Assembly: GCF_003992675.1 (NCBI RefSeq)
Contig: NZ_RZMZ01000003.1
Coordinates: forward strand, 2,501 to 35,125
Origin: Flagellimonas marinaquae
Lineage (GTDB): Bacteria > Bacteroidota > Bacteroidia > Flavobacteriales > Flavobacteriaceae
DNA length: 32,625 bases
Reading direction: 5' to 3'
Shown: one piece after another, positions 19,665-26,551 of the stretch
How the letters are laid out: each line of letters opens with the position of its first letter
Numbering within the stretch: the first letter of the stretch is position 1
Translations under genes and position numbers: made by a program
The notes under the pieces: model-generated
Seen by the model: only the letters and a program-made list of their open reading frames with translations
What the model was told of the DNA's origin: nothing
The model's database searches: none

Positions 19665-20624
19665 CTAGTTGGAATCGCGATCCAGGTAATCCGGAATCCC
19701 ATCGCCATCGGAATCGGGGTAAGGGATGATGATTTCACCAGCATCATCCGTAATTTCAGTTCTTGTGGACACCCCGTCGGCATCATCGTCAGCATCACGG
19801 AAGTTGGCCAAACGACCACCCAACGCTTCTTGTTCAAAATCAGTGTTGTCATCGAACAAATAGCCATTACCGTTCAAATCTTCATCTACTGAAGGAATTC
19901 CATCATTGTCGTTATCCGTATCTTCTACAATAAGACCAAGTTCCACCTTAAAGACTAGGGGAGCATATCTTGGGATTACAGAAGATTGGGGATTGTTAAA
20001 GTACGCCAAACCAGAAGGCATTATAATGATTCCTATTCCACTATTTGCGATGCTATAGGTACCATCAGGATTATCAACAATCTGGTCGGGGGTTCCCGCT
20101 CTCATTTGTGCAATTCCATTGGCATAGCCTCTCACTGTAAAAGGTAATTCTTGCCATAGAAAATCTTGGTTTTGGTCAAAGGTAGTGCCATTCAATAATG
20201 TTCCTTGGTAACGCACCAATGTGGAATCGGCAAAAGTGGGGCTTGGCCCGCCGCCTTGCCTTGCTTCAATATAATAGAGTGTGTGCGAAATGTCTTCCTC
20301 CCCTGTATCCAATCCCAAAAAGCTGGAAGATACGTTCACCGTAAAGGTCTTGTAATCTTCCTCTATCAACGGTCTTTTATCTGCATTGGCTCCAGCAATG
20401 GTGTCGATAACTATCCTATAATCGAACCCTTCTGGGGGTGTATCAAAATCTTCGTAGTTGTAAAAATGGGTGCTCAAAAACTCTTTAATGGTCTCGTCGT
20501 CCTCTGGTGATACTTCGCTCAATAACCTGGGCGGTACTTGTTCAATTCCGCCGTTATCATCATTGTTACAGGACAGTAGTGTTACCGCAAAACCAATAAG
20601 TGCTAAAATTCCGTACCTCATCAA
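19665..20624 (-). CDS. FKBP-type peptidyl-prolyl isomerase lipoprotein with C-terminal calcium-binding repeats
   Basis: A 319-residue lipoprotein: signal peptide with lipobox LLSC (Cys at about residue 19) followed by acidic NNDDNGG. The middle has the FKBP form, with VRYQGTLLNGTTFDQNQ (about 144-160), PFTVRGYANGIAQMRAGTPD and IIMPSGLAYFN. The C-terminus has thrombospondin type 3-like repeats: DTDNDNDGIPSVDEDLNGNG, DADDDADGVSTRTE and DSDGDGIPDYLDRDSN. It probably assists folding of envelope proteins on the periplasmic side or outer membrane. The isomerase activity is inferred from family; the domain is interrupted by insertions, so it may be weak. Confidence 0.87.
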   Translation of the reverse strand: MMRYGILALIGFAVTLLSCNNDDNGGIEQVPPRLLSEVSPEDDETIKEFLSTHFYNYEDFDTPPEGFDYRIVIDTIAGANADKRPLIEEDYKTFTVNVSSSFLGLDTGEEDISHTLYYIEARQGGGPSPTFADSTLVRYQGTLLNGTTFDQNQDFLWQELPFTVRGYANGIAQMRAGTPDQIVDNPDGTYSIANSGIGIIIMPSGLAYFNNPQSSVIPRYAPLVFKVELGLIVEDTDNDNDGIPSVDEDLNGNGYLFDDNTDFEQEALGGRLANFRDADDDADGVSTRTEITDDAGEIIIPYPDSDGDGIPDYLDRDSN

Positions 20625-20699
20625 GTCTGTTATTTAGGCGCGCAAGATACAATTTTCCATTATTTTTGTTCCGCCCCTTAACAAAGATTTGCGAAGACC

Positions 20700-21071
20700 A
20701 TGCGAATAGACAAGTACCTTTGGTGCACCAGATACTTTAAAACCAGAAACACTGCCTCTACCGCTGTAAAAAAAGGACAGGTGAAAGTGAACGGCGATGC
20801 TGTAAAGCCATCACGGGACGTATACCCTATGGACAAGATCGTGGTCAGAAAAAACCAAATCGATTATCAGCTTACGGTTTTGGACCTGCCCGAAAGCCGT
20901 GTGGGCGCAAAATTGGTCGACATTTACCGAAAGGACACTACCCCAAAGGATGCGTTTGAGCACAATGATCTGCTGCAGTTCGCCAAGAAGCATTATCGGA
21001 AGAAGGGTCTTGGTAGGCCCACAAAGAAGGACCGAAGGGATTTGGATGATTTTTTGGATGAATCGGAATAA
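20700..21071 (+). CDS. S4-domain RNA-binding protein (HslR/Hsp15-like)
   Basis: A 123-residue basic protein with an S4 RNA-binding domain at its start: MRIDKYLWCTRYFKTRNTAS, then KKGQVKVNGDAVKPSRDVYP. Relatives (E. coli Hsp15/HslR) bind stalled 50S subunits carrying nascent chains with peptidyl-tRNA. The C-terminal KKHYRKKGLGRPTKKDRRDL is typical of the family, followed by an acidic end. A -7-like TATTTTTG lies at 20661-20668. The next gene starts 36 bp after its stop. Confidence 0.92.
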   Translation: MRIDKYLWCTRYFKTRNTASTAVKKGQVKVNGDAVKPSRDVYPMDKIVVRKNQIDYQLTVLDLPESRVGAKLVDIYRKDTTPKDAFEHNDLLQFAKKHYRKKGLGRPTKKDRRDLDDFLDESE

Positions 21072-21107
21072 ACCGTTTTCATATCTTTGAAACAAGTTAC
21101 CACAACT

Positions 21108-21605
21108 ATGATAAACCGTATTCTTACCCACGACCAAATTCAGCATATTACCAAACGTATCGCATACCAAATCTATGAGTCCAATGTAGAAGAGGATGAA
21201 ATTGTGGTGGCCGGAATTACGGGTGGAGGGGAAAGTTTTGCAAAAAAGATAGCCGCTGTCCTCAAAAAAATAACGGATGCGGACATTGTATTGTGCAAAA
21301 TGGACATGGACAAAAAGAATCCTTTGAAGAGCGGAGTCACCACTTCGCTAGGAGAGGAAGGCTATAAGAACAAATCCATTGTTCTTGTGGATGATGTGTT
21401 GAATTCGGGGACCACTTTGATCTACGGTACCCATCACTTTTTAAAAACCCCAATAAAACAGCTAAAAACGGCAGTACTGGTGAACCGAAACCATAAAAAG
21501 TACCCCATTAAAGCGGATTTTAAGGGGATTTCGCTCTCTACTTCGCTCAACGAACATATCCGAGTGGATTTTGAGCCAAAAAACAATGCGGTTTACCTAG
21601 AGTAA
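21108..21605 (+). CDS. Phosphoribosyltransferase family protein (PyrR-like)
   Basis: A 165-residue type I phosphoribosyltransferase with the PRPP-binding loop IVLVDDVLNSGTTLIYG (about residues 92-108) and the pyrophosphate loop VAGITGGGESFAKK. The size and the TSLGEEGYKNKSI hood region resemble PyrR, but no pyr genes or attenuator are nearby, so regulation of pyrimidine genes is not supported. The start is set at ATG 21108 rather than TTG 21087 because that TTG lies inside TATCTTTG (21082-21089), a probable -7 promoter element. It overlaps the convergent shikimate kinase gene by 9 bp. Confidence 0.88.
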   Translation: MINRILTHDQIQHITKRIAYQIYESNVEEDEIVVAGITGGGESFAKKIAAVLKKITDADIVLCKMDMDKKNPLKSGVTTSLGEEGYKNKSIVLVDDVLNSGTTLIYGTHHFLKTPIKQLKTAVLVNRNHKKYPIKADFKGISLSTSLNEHIRVDFEPKNNAVYLE

Positions 21606-22109
21606 TTTATTGATTGCACCAACTACTTCTTCAGCGGACAATGGATCGCAATCCACCCGATGTTCGGCCTGCATATAATAGGGCCTACGTTCGAACAAAT
21701 GCTTCCCCACAAATTCAGGGAGATTATGATCGGGAATATTTTTTACAAGCGGACGGTGTTCCTTTTCCTTGGTGATGCGTTCCACCAAAACAGGTATGCT
21801 ATGGTTCAAATAAATGGAATGGTCCGACTGTTGTAAAATGGTCTCCATATTGTTGGCATAACAAGGAGTCCCTCCCCCAGTGGAAAGCACCACCGCTGTA
21901 TGTGAATCCAAAACCTCTTTTAGCATTTGATGCTCCAATTTGCGAAAGAAAATCTCGCCTTTTTCAGAAAAAATATCTTTTATGGATTTTTTTTGATGCT
22001 GTTCGATATAATCATCCAAATCGACAAACGATGTCCCTAATTGCCTGGCCAACAATCGTCCAACGGTCGACTTTCCACTTGCCATATATCCCAGTAAAAC
22101 TATTTTCAT
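21597..22109 (-). CDS. aroK: Shikimate kinase
   Basis: Phosphorylates shikimate at the 3-OH in aromatic amino acid synthesis; 170 residues, the normal length. The P-loop is GYMASGKSTVGRLLA (residues 7-21), shikimate is held by FVDLDDYIEQ (D33/D35 region) and FFRKLEHQML (the conserved R-E pair), and the Walker B-like VVLSTGGGTPCY follows. The LID region is EKEHRPLV. It stands alone between the convergent phosphoribosyltransferase and the divergent tRNA-Lys. Confidence 0.95.
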   Translation of the reverse strand: MKIVLLGYMASGKSTVGRLLARQLGTSFVDLDDYIEQHQKKSIKDIFSEKGEIFFRKLEHQMLKEVLDSHTAVVLSTGGGTPCYANNMETILQQSDHSIYLNHSIPVLVERITKEKEHRPLVKNIPDHNLPEFVGKHLFERRPYYMQAEHRVDCDPLSAEEVVGAINKLL

Positions 22110-22141
22110 ATCGAAGAATATTATCCGATTTCAAAAAAACA

Positions 22142-22149
22142 CAAATTTA
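22142..22149 (-). promoter_or_regulatory. Probable -7 promoter element of aroK
   Basis: The minus strand reads TAAATTTG, identical to the rrn P1 box, 32 bp before the aroK ATG. No TTG lies at 19 bp upstream. Confidence 0.45.
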
Positions 22150-22162
22150 TCCAGAATTCACC

Positions 22163-22192
22163 TTGGAAAATAGATTATTGATGTTATATTTG
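22163..22192 (+). promoter_or_regulatory. Promoter of tRNA-Lys
   Basis: TTG (22163-22165), exactly 19 bp, TATATTTG (22185-22192), followed by CACCCGC. The tRNA begins 36 bp after the box. A full consensus match. Confidence 0.75.
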
Positions 22193-22228
22193 CACCCGCT
22201 TAGCCAAACAGCTAGGCACTTACTGAAA

Positions 22229-22301
22229 GACCTGATAGCTCAGTTGGTAGAGCATCTCCCTTTTAAGGAGAGGGTCCTGGGTTCGAGCCCCAGTCAGGTC
22301 A
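22229..22301 (+). tRNA. tRNA-Lys (anticodon TTT)
   Basis: Cloverleaf with acceptor GACCTGA/TCAGGTC, D-arm GCTCAGTTGGTAGAGC, anticodon stem TCTCC/GGAGA around CTTTTAA (anticodon TTT), T-arm CTGGG/CCCAG with loop TTCGAGC, and discriminator A at 22301. CCA is not encoded. A tyrosine recombinase gene starts 232 bp downstream, so this tRNA is a likely integration target. Confidence 0.97.
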
Positions 22302-22325
22302 CTTTTTAACAAACCATAAGATATC

Positions 22326-22368
22326 AAAATCCTGTAATCTAACTGATTTACAGGATTTTGCATTTTTT
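22326..22368 (+). terminator. Rho-independent terminator after tRNA-Lys
   Basis: A perfect 12-bp stem (22326-22337 with 22348-22359), ten-base loop, then GCA and T6. It separates tRNA-Lys from the integrase gene. Confidence 0.8.
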
Positions 22369-22412
22369 GGCATATCATTTAATTTGATATAAAATGGTTT
22401 AAAAGAGTTCAC

Positions 22413-22497
22413 AAATCGTCAACATAAGATTTTTAAATCGTCAACATGAAATTTTGGCATTTAAAATCGGACGATTTGACTGTATGGTTGATTTGAC
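22413..22497. repeat. Repeated AAATCGTC sites upstream of the integrase (candidate arm or operator sites)
   Basis: AAATCGTCAACAT occurs at 22413-22425 and 22435-22447, 22 bp apart (about two helical turns). The inverse GACGATTT is at 22470-22477, and GATTTGAC occurs at 22473-22480 and 22490-22497. The cluster lies between tRNA-Lys and the integrase start, where arm-type recombinase sites or an operator would be expected. Confidence 0.5.
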
Positions 22498-22533
22498 TTT
22501 CGTAGCAGATTGTTTAACCAAAAACCTTTCTCT

Positions 22534-23787
22534 ATGAGATCGACCAGAACATTTTCCATCCTAATTTGGCAATACGCCCAACGAGCAGATGCCAATAATG
22601 AAGCAAACCTTTACGCAAGGATCAGTCTTAACGGCAAGAAGGCGAACATCAGCCTTAAGAAAAAACTGAACGTCAACAGTTGGGATTCAAAAAAACAACG
22701 TGCTAAGGGCACAAAAGCATCCGCCAGGTACTTAAATGAATACCTTGAAGAGGTAAGAATGGAAATTTTCCAACTGTACCGTGAGCTCAAAGCTGCACAT
22801 GGTCTGGTAACTGTAGAAAAGATAAAAACCCATTATCTCGGTGAGAACCAAAAGGTACATTATTTAAGTGAGGTCTTTGATTTTCACAATGAGACCAACA
22901 AGGAAAAATTGGCCCCTAAAACCCTTTGTCATTACAGGACCAATCAAAAGTATGTTCTTGAATTCATTAAAGAACAATACAATAAAAATGATTATCCGTT
23001 ACACGACCTTGATTATCCTTTCCTTTTGCGATTGGAGAGCTTCTTACGCTCTTATGACCCAAAAAAACATTACAGAAAGTCCATTGCCAACAATGCTGTA
23101 ATGAAACATATCCAACGTTTTAGAAAACAAATAAAGTTGGCAGTTGAACTGGATTGGTTGAAAGACGACCCCTTTAAAAAATTTACCCCAAAAATGGAAA
23201 AAAGACAGAGGGAATTTCTGACCGAGGAAGAACTTAAGCGCATCGTTTATTTAGAAATCACATGCGAGCGTCTTGAAATTGTAAAAGACCTTTTTCTTTT
23301 TAGTTGCTATACAGGTATTCCTTATGGAGACATTATACAACTAAACCATAAGAATCTGGTCATTGGGATTGATGGGAATAAATGGATAACCGCAAAACGA
23401 AACAAAAACGGAGTTCCCTATGAACTCCCCTTATTGGATATTCCGCTTACTCTTGTAAATAAATACTTCGGACATACAAGAACTAGAGCAACTGGCACTT
23501 TATTGCCAAAAATTTCCAATCAAAAATTAAACAGTTATCTAAAGGAAATAGCCGACCTGTGCAAGATCAAAAAGAATCTTACTTTCCATATGGCTCGACA
23601 TACCTTTGCAACGACCGTAACATTGTCAAATGGTGTTCCCATTGAGACAGTATCAAAAATGCTTGGCCATACCAAATTGGCAACAACTCAGATTTATGCA
23701 CGTGTTATTGAAAAGAAGGTCAGCAATGATATGCAACTCTTAAGATCCAAGCTAAAAGAACAGGTTAACCAACACCAAATAGAATAG
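22534..23787 (+). CDS. Tyrosine recombinase / site-specific integrase
   Basis: A 417-residue integrase of the Bacteroidota type: an N-terminal arm-binding domain (NLYARISLNGKKANISLKKK near 25-44), a SAM-like core-binding domain (about 110-220) and a catalytic domain. Catalytic residues visible are K in TAKRNKNGVPYE, H-x-x-R in HMARHTFATTV, H in MLGHTKLATTQ and the nucleophile Y in QIYARV. The first arginine (usually in TGLRxxD) is missing: the motif reads CYTGIPYGDI (about residue 262). CTnDOT integrase also lacks this Arg, so activity is not excluded. Start 22534 (MRSTRTFSIL) is preferred over TTG 22510. It most likely inserted the element at the adjacent tRNA-Lys. Confidence 0.94.
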   Translation: MRSTRTFSILIWQYAQRADANNEANLYARISLNGKKANISLKKKLNVNSWDSKKQRAKGTKASARYLNEYLEEVRMEIFQLYRELKAAHGLVTVEKIKTHYLGENQKVHYLSEVFDFHNETNKEKLAPKTLCHYRTNQKYVLEFIKEQYNKNDYPLHDLDYPFLLRLESFLRSYDPKKHYRKSIANNAVMKHIQRFRKQIKLAVELDWLKDDPFKKFTPKMEKRQREFLTEEELKRIVYLEITCERLEIVKDLFLFSCYTGIPYGDIIQLNHKNLVIGIDGNKWITAKRNKNGVPYELPLLDIPLTLVNKYFGHTRTRATGTLLPKISNQKLNSYLKEIADLCKIKKNLTFHMARHTFATTVTLSNGVPIETVSKMLGHTKLATTQIYARVIEKKVSNDMQLLRSKLKEQVNQHQIE

Positions 23788-23791
23788 AATA

Positions 23792-23875
23792 ATGTCAAAA
23801 ATGGAAAATAAAACAAGTCTCAATCTTATCCCAACTTTTTACACGTGGTTCCTGTTTCAATTTTATAGTGTTTAG
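23792..23875 (+). CDS. Possible 27-residue ORF, unknown
   Basis: ATG at 23792, five bases after the integrase stop, opens a frame starting MSKMENKTSLNLIPTFYTWF and ending at TAG 23873-23875. It shares an LNxIP tract with the next small ORF. There is no recognisable domain; coding is uncertain. Confidence 0.25.
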   Translation: MSKMENKTSLNLIPTFYTWFLFQFYSV

Positions 23876-23926
23876 GAAGAAAAGCTGTAGCCTTCCCTAA
23901 AACGGACTAAAGAGGGAAAGAACAAG

Positions 23927-24028
23927 ATGAGCACCTTGAACATTATCCCAAATAAGCTGATCTCCCGGATGTTCGCTGCCGTGAATCGGGGCACACCGTA
24001 CGTCAACGTTTACGCCCACGCCTACTAA
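23927..24028 (+). CDS. Possible 33-residue ORF, unknown
   Basis: ATG at 23927 is preceded by a purine-rich AGAGGGAAAGAACAAG. The frame begins MSTLNIIPNKLISRMFAAV and ends NVYAHAY at a TAA just before the large inverted repeat at 24030. The base composition is more GC-rich than the flanks, which hints at real coding or at a fragment of an older gene. No family recognised. Confidence 0.3.
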   Translation: MSTLNIIPNKLISRMFAAVNRGTPYVNVYAHAY

Positions 24029-24029
24029 A

Positions 24030-24095
24030 CATTATTTTTTCCTTCAATATCGCCCCCCCGCAAATGGACGGGGTGTATTGATAGGGAAAATAATG
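24030..24095. repeat. Large imperfect inverted repeat
   Basis: Arms of about 26 bases (24030-24055 and 24070-24095) share the outer CATTATTTT, an inner TCAATA and a CCCC/GGGG core, with a loop of about 14 bases. The T-rich outer left and A-rich outer right arms give it some terminator character, but it is longer than a usual terminator and might be a miniature element or a structured RNA. No homologue known to me. Confidence 0.5.
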
Positions 24096-24242
24096 CCCAA
24101 AAATCATCGAATTTAATTTGGATAACTCATAGAATACTAATTTACTGAGCGAGGCAAAATCAATTAAACTTTGAAGAGTTCCTATTGCCCTTTTTTAAGA
24201 AGGAACCAACAGTTAGTCTATTGGAAGATAAGACTGTTCTAA

Positions 24243-24719
24243 CTAGCCTTTATTGTTGATCCTCTTCAATTGTTGGACATCTGCCAAATCCTCGGGCCTT
24301 CCCGCCCTTATCTCGCTTGTGATAAGGTCATCAAGGTTCAACACTTTCCATTTAAGTTGGGGTTGGTCATTCAAGGAAGCTTCTTCCGCTTCCTCAAAAG
24401 CTTTATCGAAACTTTTGTTCACCGAGAAATTGGTTATCAACTCTAGGTTGAAATCGGCAGGGGAGAATTTAATGGAAATGTTTTGGTGTCCGTCCTTCAC
24501 TTCTTTTGGGAAATCCTCAATCTCGTATCCCATTTCATTGAACACTTTTACCAACCTTTTGAAATTATCCTCTTTGGGGTCTATCCAGAAATCAACATCG
24601 GCAGAGTGTCTTTGATGTCCGTGAAAATTGACGGCACCCCCACCTACCATCAGCATACGAACGCCATGTTTGTTGGTCATTTTCAAGAAAAGGTCAATAT
24701 CTTCCTTCCACTGCCTCAT
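24243..24719 (-). CDS. Nucleotidyltransferase (DUF6036/AbiEii-like fold)
   Basis: A 158-residue protein of the polymerase-beta nucleotidyltransferase superfamily. The motif GGGAVNFHGHQRHSADVDFW (residues 26-45) gives the glycine signature and the metal-binding D-x-D; a late LNLDDLITSEIRAGRPEDLA (about 128-147) is typical of DUF6036/AbiEii-type proteins, which often name a third acidic site and a K/R near it. Relatives are toxins or parts of toxin-antitoxin and defence pairs that modify tRNA or proteins; some are housekeeping. Its ATG overlaps the stop of the preceding 60-residue gene by 4 bases, so the two are coupled. Confidence 0.82.
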   Translation of the reverse strand: MRQWKEDIDLFLKMTNKHGVRMLMVGGGAVNFHGHQRHSADVDFWIDPKEDNFKRLVKVFNEMGYEIEDFPKEVKDGHQNISIKFSPADFNLELITNFSVNKSFDKAFEEAEEASLNDQPQLKWKVLNLDDLITSEIRAGRPEDLADVQQLKRINNKG

Positions 24720-24898
24720 TTCCCTGTCGTAATCTGTATGATGAATTTATTCTCATCATGCTTGGCCTTTGTGGGAAATCGGTTGATGCGCTGCATCAAA
24801 TCCAAGAAACGATAAACACGCTCTATAGGGGTAAGTTTCAGGAAAGCTCTTTCCTGTTCCAAATTGGCCTCTTCCTTGGTACGAAATTGAACTTGCAT
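24716..24898 (-). CDS. Small protein coupled to the nucleotidyltransferase, possible antitoxin
   Basis: A 60-residue charged protein starting MQVQFRTKEEANLEQERAFL and continuing LTPIERVYRFLDLMQRINRF, predicted helical. I recall similar short proteins upstream of such nucleotidyltransferases in flavobacteria, without a named function. The 4-base overlap (24716-24719) with the downstream gene and the size fit an antitoxin or accessory partner, but this is inference. No clear promoter is seen; a TATCTTTA resembles the -7 box at about 24925-24932. Confidence 0.65.
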   Translation of the reverse strand: MQVQFRTKEEANLEQERAFLKLTPIERVYRFLDLMQRINRFPTKAKHDENKFIIQITTGK

Positions 24899-24986
24899 TT
24901 GTCTATCTATTACCGTTTAGAACATAAAGATATTACAAATTGTCAAGAGACTATAAAGACTGGGAATAATCGAAGCTTTAAACAAT

Positions 24987-25388
24987 CTATTTAATCAGCT
25001 TTTCCAAATAGACAACCTTGTCTTTTTCAGCTTGAAGAAGACGCTCATGGAGTTTTTTATTCTCTTCATATGCATCCATTAGCTTATCCAAAGGGTTGAA
25101 AGAACATCCATAATTTACAGCAGAAGAAATGTCCACGTGGTAAGTGTTGCCAATGATATTTAAAATTGCTTCTTCAGAAAAATTTTCGATACCCTCTTTG
25201 GTTACTCCCAACGCCTTGGCAATCTCTTCCAGTTTGGAATCATCCACTTTTTCGCTGTTCTCAATATTGGAAACGGCCTGTTGGCTGATACCCAGTTATT
25301 AGGCAAGGGTTTCTTATTTCATTCCTCGGAGCTCCCTGATCCTACTGATCTTTCAGCCTATATAGTTGTTCTTGGTTTTTGTCTGCAT
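24987..25388 (-). pseudogene. XRE-family helix-turn-helix regulator, interrupted by four in-frame stops
   Basis: From ATG 25388 the frame reads MQTKTKNNYIG*KISRIREL, then RGMK*ETLA**LGISQQAV, then SNIENSEKVDDSKLEEIAKA and a C-terminal part ending DKVVYLEKLIK. The HTH (ETLA..LGISQQAVSNIE) is clearly XRE type. Stops are at 25353-25355 (TGA), 25314-25316 (TAA) and 25296-25301 (TAA TAA). No frameshift is present, and the 86 codons after GTG 25247 stay open. A product starting there would lack the DNA-binding domain, so I call it a pseudogene. A TATATTTG box at 25393-25400 lies right before the ATG. Confidence 0.85.
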
Positions 25389-25514
25389 ATCTCAAATATA
25401 GGGTGTTTCCCAAAATAATCCGATTGTAACGCACAAAACTGGTTCAATAAAATACAAGTGGATATTTAGCAGATAACAAAGGTACATTTTACTCATAATG
25501 TTTATCTATTTTTG

Positions 25515-25573
25515 ATTTTTCCGTGAAAAATTCCTCGATTTTACTGGGCTGAACGCATTTTTCCGTGAAAAAT
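25515..25573. repeat. Pair of identical 17-bp palindromes, 42 bp apart
   Basis: ATTTTTCCGTGAAAAAT occurs at 25515-25531 and again, identical, at 25557-25573. Each is a dyad with 7-base arms around CGT. The 42-bp period is four helical turns, as for paired operator sites. They lie 130-185 bp upstream of the broken XRE gene. Confidence 0.6.
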
Positions 25574-25647
25574 GAGAGGTTGGTAGATAAAATCAATTGA
25601 ACAAACAAAGCCTTCATTAATTAACCAAGCCATATTTCAAAAAACCT

Positions 25648-25705
25648 TTTTTTAGCAAAAAATCTATTAATTTTACAGGTCTCGGGAGCTTTTTTAGTAA
25701 AAAAT
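25648..25705. repeat. Second pair of AT-rich palindromes, also 42 bp apart
   Basis: TTTTTTAGCAAAAAAT (25648-25663) and TTTTTTAGTAAAAAAT (25690-25705) repeat the layout of the pair at 25515-25573 with the same 42-bp spacing and a shared ATTTTAC(T/A)GG segment between the two sites. The two units look like diverged copies, offset 133 bp. Confidence 0.5.
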
Positions 25706-25871
25706 ACTGTAAAAGCCATTAATCACTATTTGCGAAAAACATACTAGAAATGGGCTTTTCCGAAGGAAAATGAATCAATAACAGCGCGCTAGCCTGTTAT
25801 CCTCTTGCTTTACGCTTTCTTTTGCAAAGCAAAACAAAAACGAAAGCAATCCGATTCTGGAATCGGAACAA

Positions 25872-26084
25872 TCAACGGGAGGAGGTCAATTGGTCACCTT
25901 TTCCCTTCCAAGGCCCTGAAAACTGATGGCGCCGGAGTTCTCCCATTTCCTTTCTCCACCTGCCCAATACCAATCTGGGGATGTCAAGTTCACCTCAAAT
26001 CTCAACGATAATGCCACGGGCGTAGTTCAGTTCTACTGCCTTTTGTTTGAATTCGTCGGTGTAATTCCTCGCTTTTCTTCTCAT
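25872..26084 (-). pseudogene. Remnant of an IS3-family transposase OrfA
   Basis: From ATG 26084 the minus strand reads MRRKARNYTDEFKQKAVEL, NYARGIIVEI, a TGA stop (25995-25997) and then GELDIPRLVLGRWRKEMGEL in the same frame to TGA 25872. The start and the LDIP..LxRWRKE pattern are typical of IS3-type OrfA helix-turn-helix proteins. OrfB is absent. A possible 8-bp inverted repeat (ATTGGAAT/ATTCCAAT) lies just outside at about 26107-26153. Confidence 0.7.
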
Positions 26085-26161
26085 AGTTGGTCTAAGTTAA
26101 AATTCATTGGAATGTCCCTCAATTTAATGTCCAATCTAATGTAGCAATTCCAATAGTAAGC

Positions 26162-26194
26162 CCAGTTCGAATCAGAACTGGATTTCTTTTTCCC
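26162..26194 (+). terminator. Terminator-like hairpin
   Basis: A 7-bp stem (CCAGTTC 26162-26168 with GAACTGG 26175-26181), six-base loop, then ATTTCTTTTT. It lies next to the IS remnant with no intact gene before it on the plus strand. Confidence 0.5.
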
Positions 26195-26466
26195 CTTCAA
26201 TAATCCAAATTCAAAATTACAAAGGAATTTCATTGACCTACTCCCAATATTTGGGTACCATAGCTACCCACTCTAATTTAACTGGATAGACAAAAAATAA
26301 ATAATCCTATAGGTATAGTATACTATTTTCCGCAATATCAAAAAACAATGAATTGGAAAACAACATCAGAAATTGGAAGCCCCAGGTGCTTGTCGGAGCA
26401 ACTGTCATAGACAGGGTACGATAAGCAAACTATCCATGGTCAAAAGAAAACCCAATAGACAAATAT

Positions 26467-26497
26467 TTGGCTTTTTAATTAGGGTGTTTTATCTTTC
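26467..26497 (+). promoter_or_regulatory. Possible promoter of the ResB-CcsA gene
   Basis: TTG (26467-26469), 20 bp, TATCTTTC (26490-26497): one mismatch to the -7 consensus. The ATG is 54 bp downstream. Confidence 0.4.
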
Positions 26498-26551
26498 CCC
26501 TGTCCTATACATGGAGTTCCCCAAAGCTCCGGGCTAATATCATACTTAACC

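Larger units (their letters stand above)
22302..26466. mobile_element. Probable decayed integrated element next to tRNA-Lys (bounds approximate)
   Basis: An integrase gene follows the tRNA 3' end, then about 2.6 kb of gene-poor sequence with small ORFs, repeats, a possible toxin-antitoxin pair, a broken regulator and an IS remnant, before the next intact chromosomal-type gene at 26552. This arrangement suggests the rest of a genomic island. I found no convincing copy of the tRNA 3' end at the right side, so the right limit is a guess. In 24096-24242 and 26196-26460 I see no gene; the latter has only short palindromes such as CCCAATATTTGGG (26243-26255). Confidence 0.5.

Noticed and set aside
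24987..25247. A separate gene starting at GTG 25247
   Set aside because: The codons before it continue the same XRE family alignment, so it is the end of a broken gene rather than an independent one.
26158..26195. CCCAGTTCGAATCAG as a piece of a tRNA T-arm
   Set aside because: It is fully explained as a hairpin with a T run; no acceptor or anticodon arm is present.
26377..26384. AGCCCCAG as a possible distal att copy of the tRNA-Lys 3' end
   Set aside because: Only eight bases match; the flanks differ and this is expected by chance in a few kilobases.
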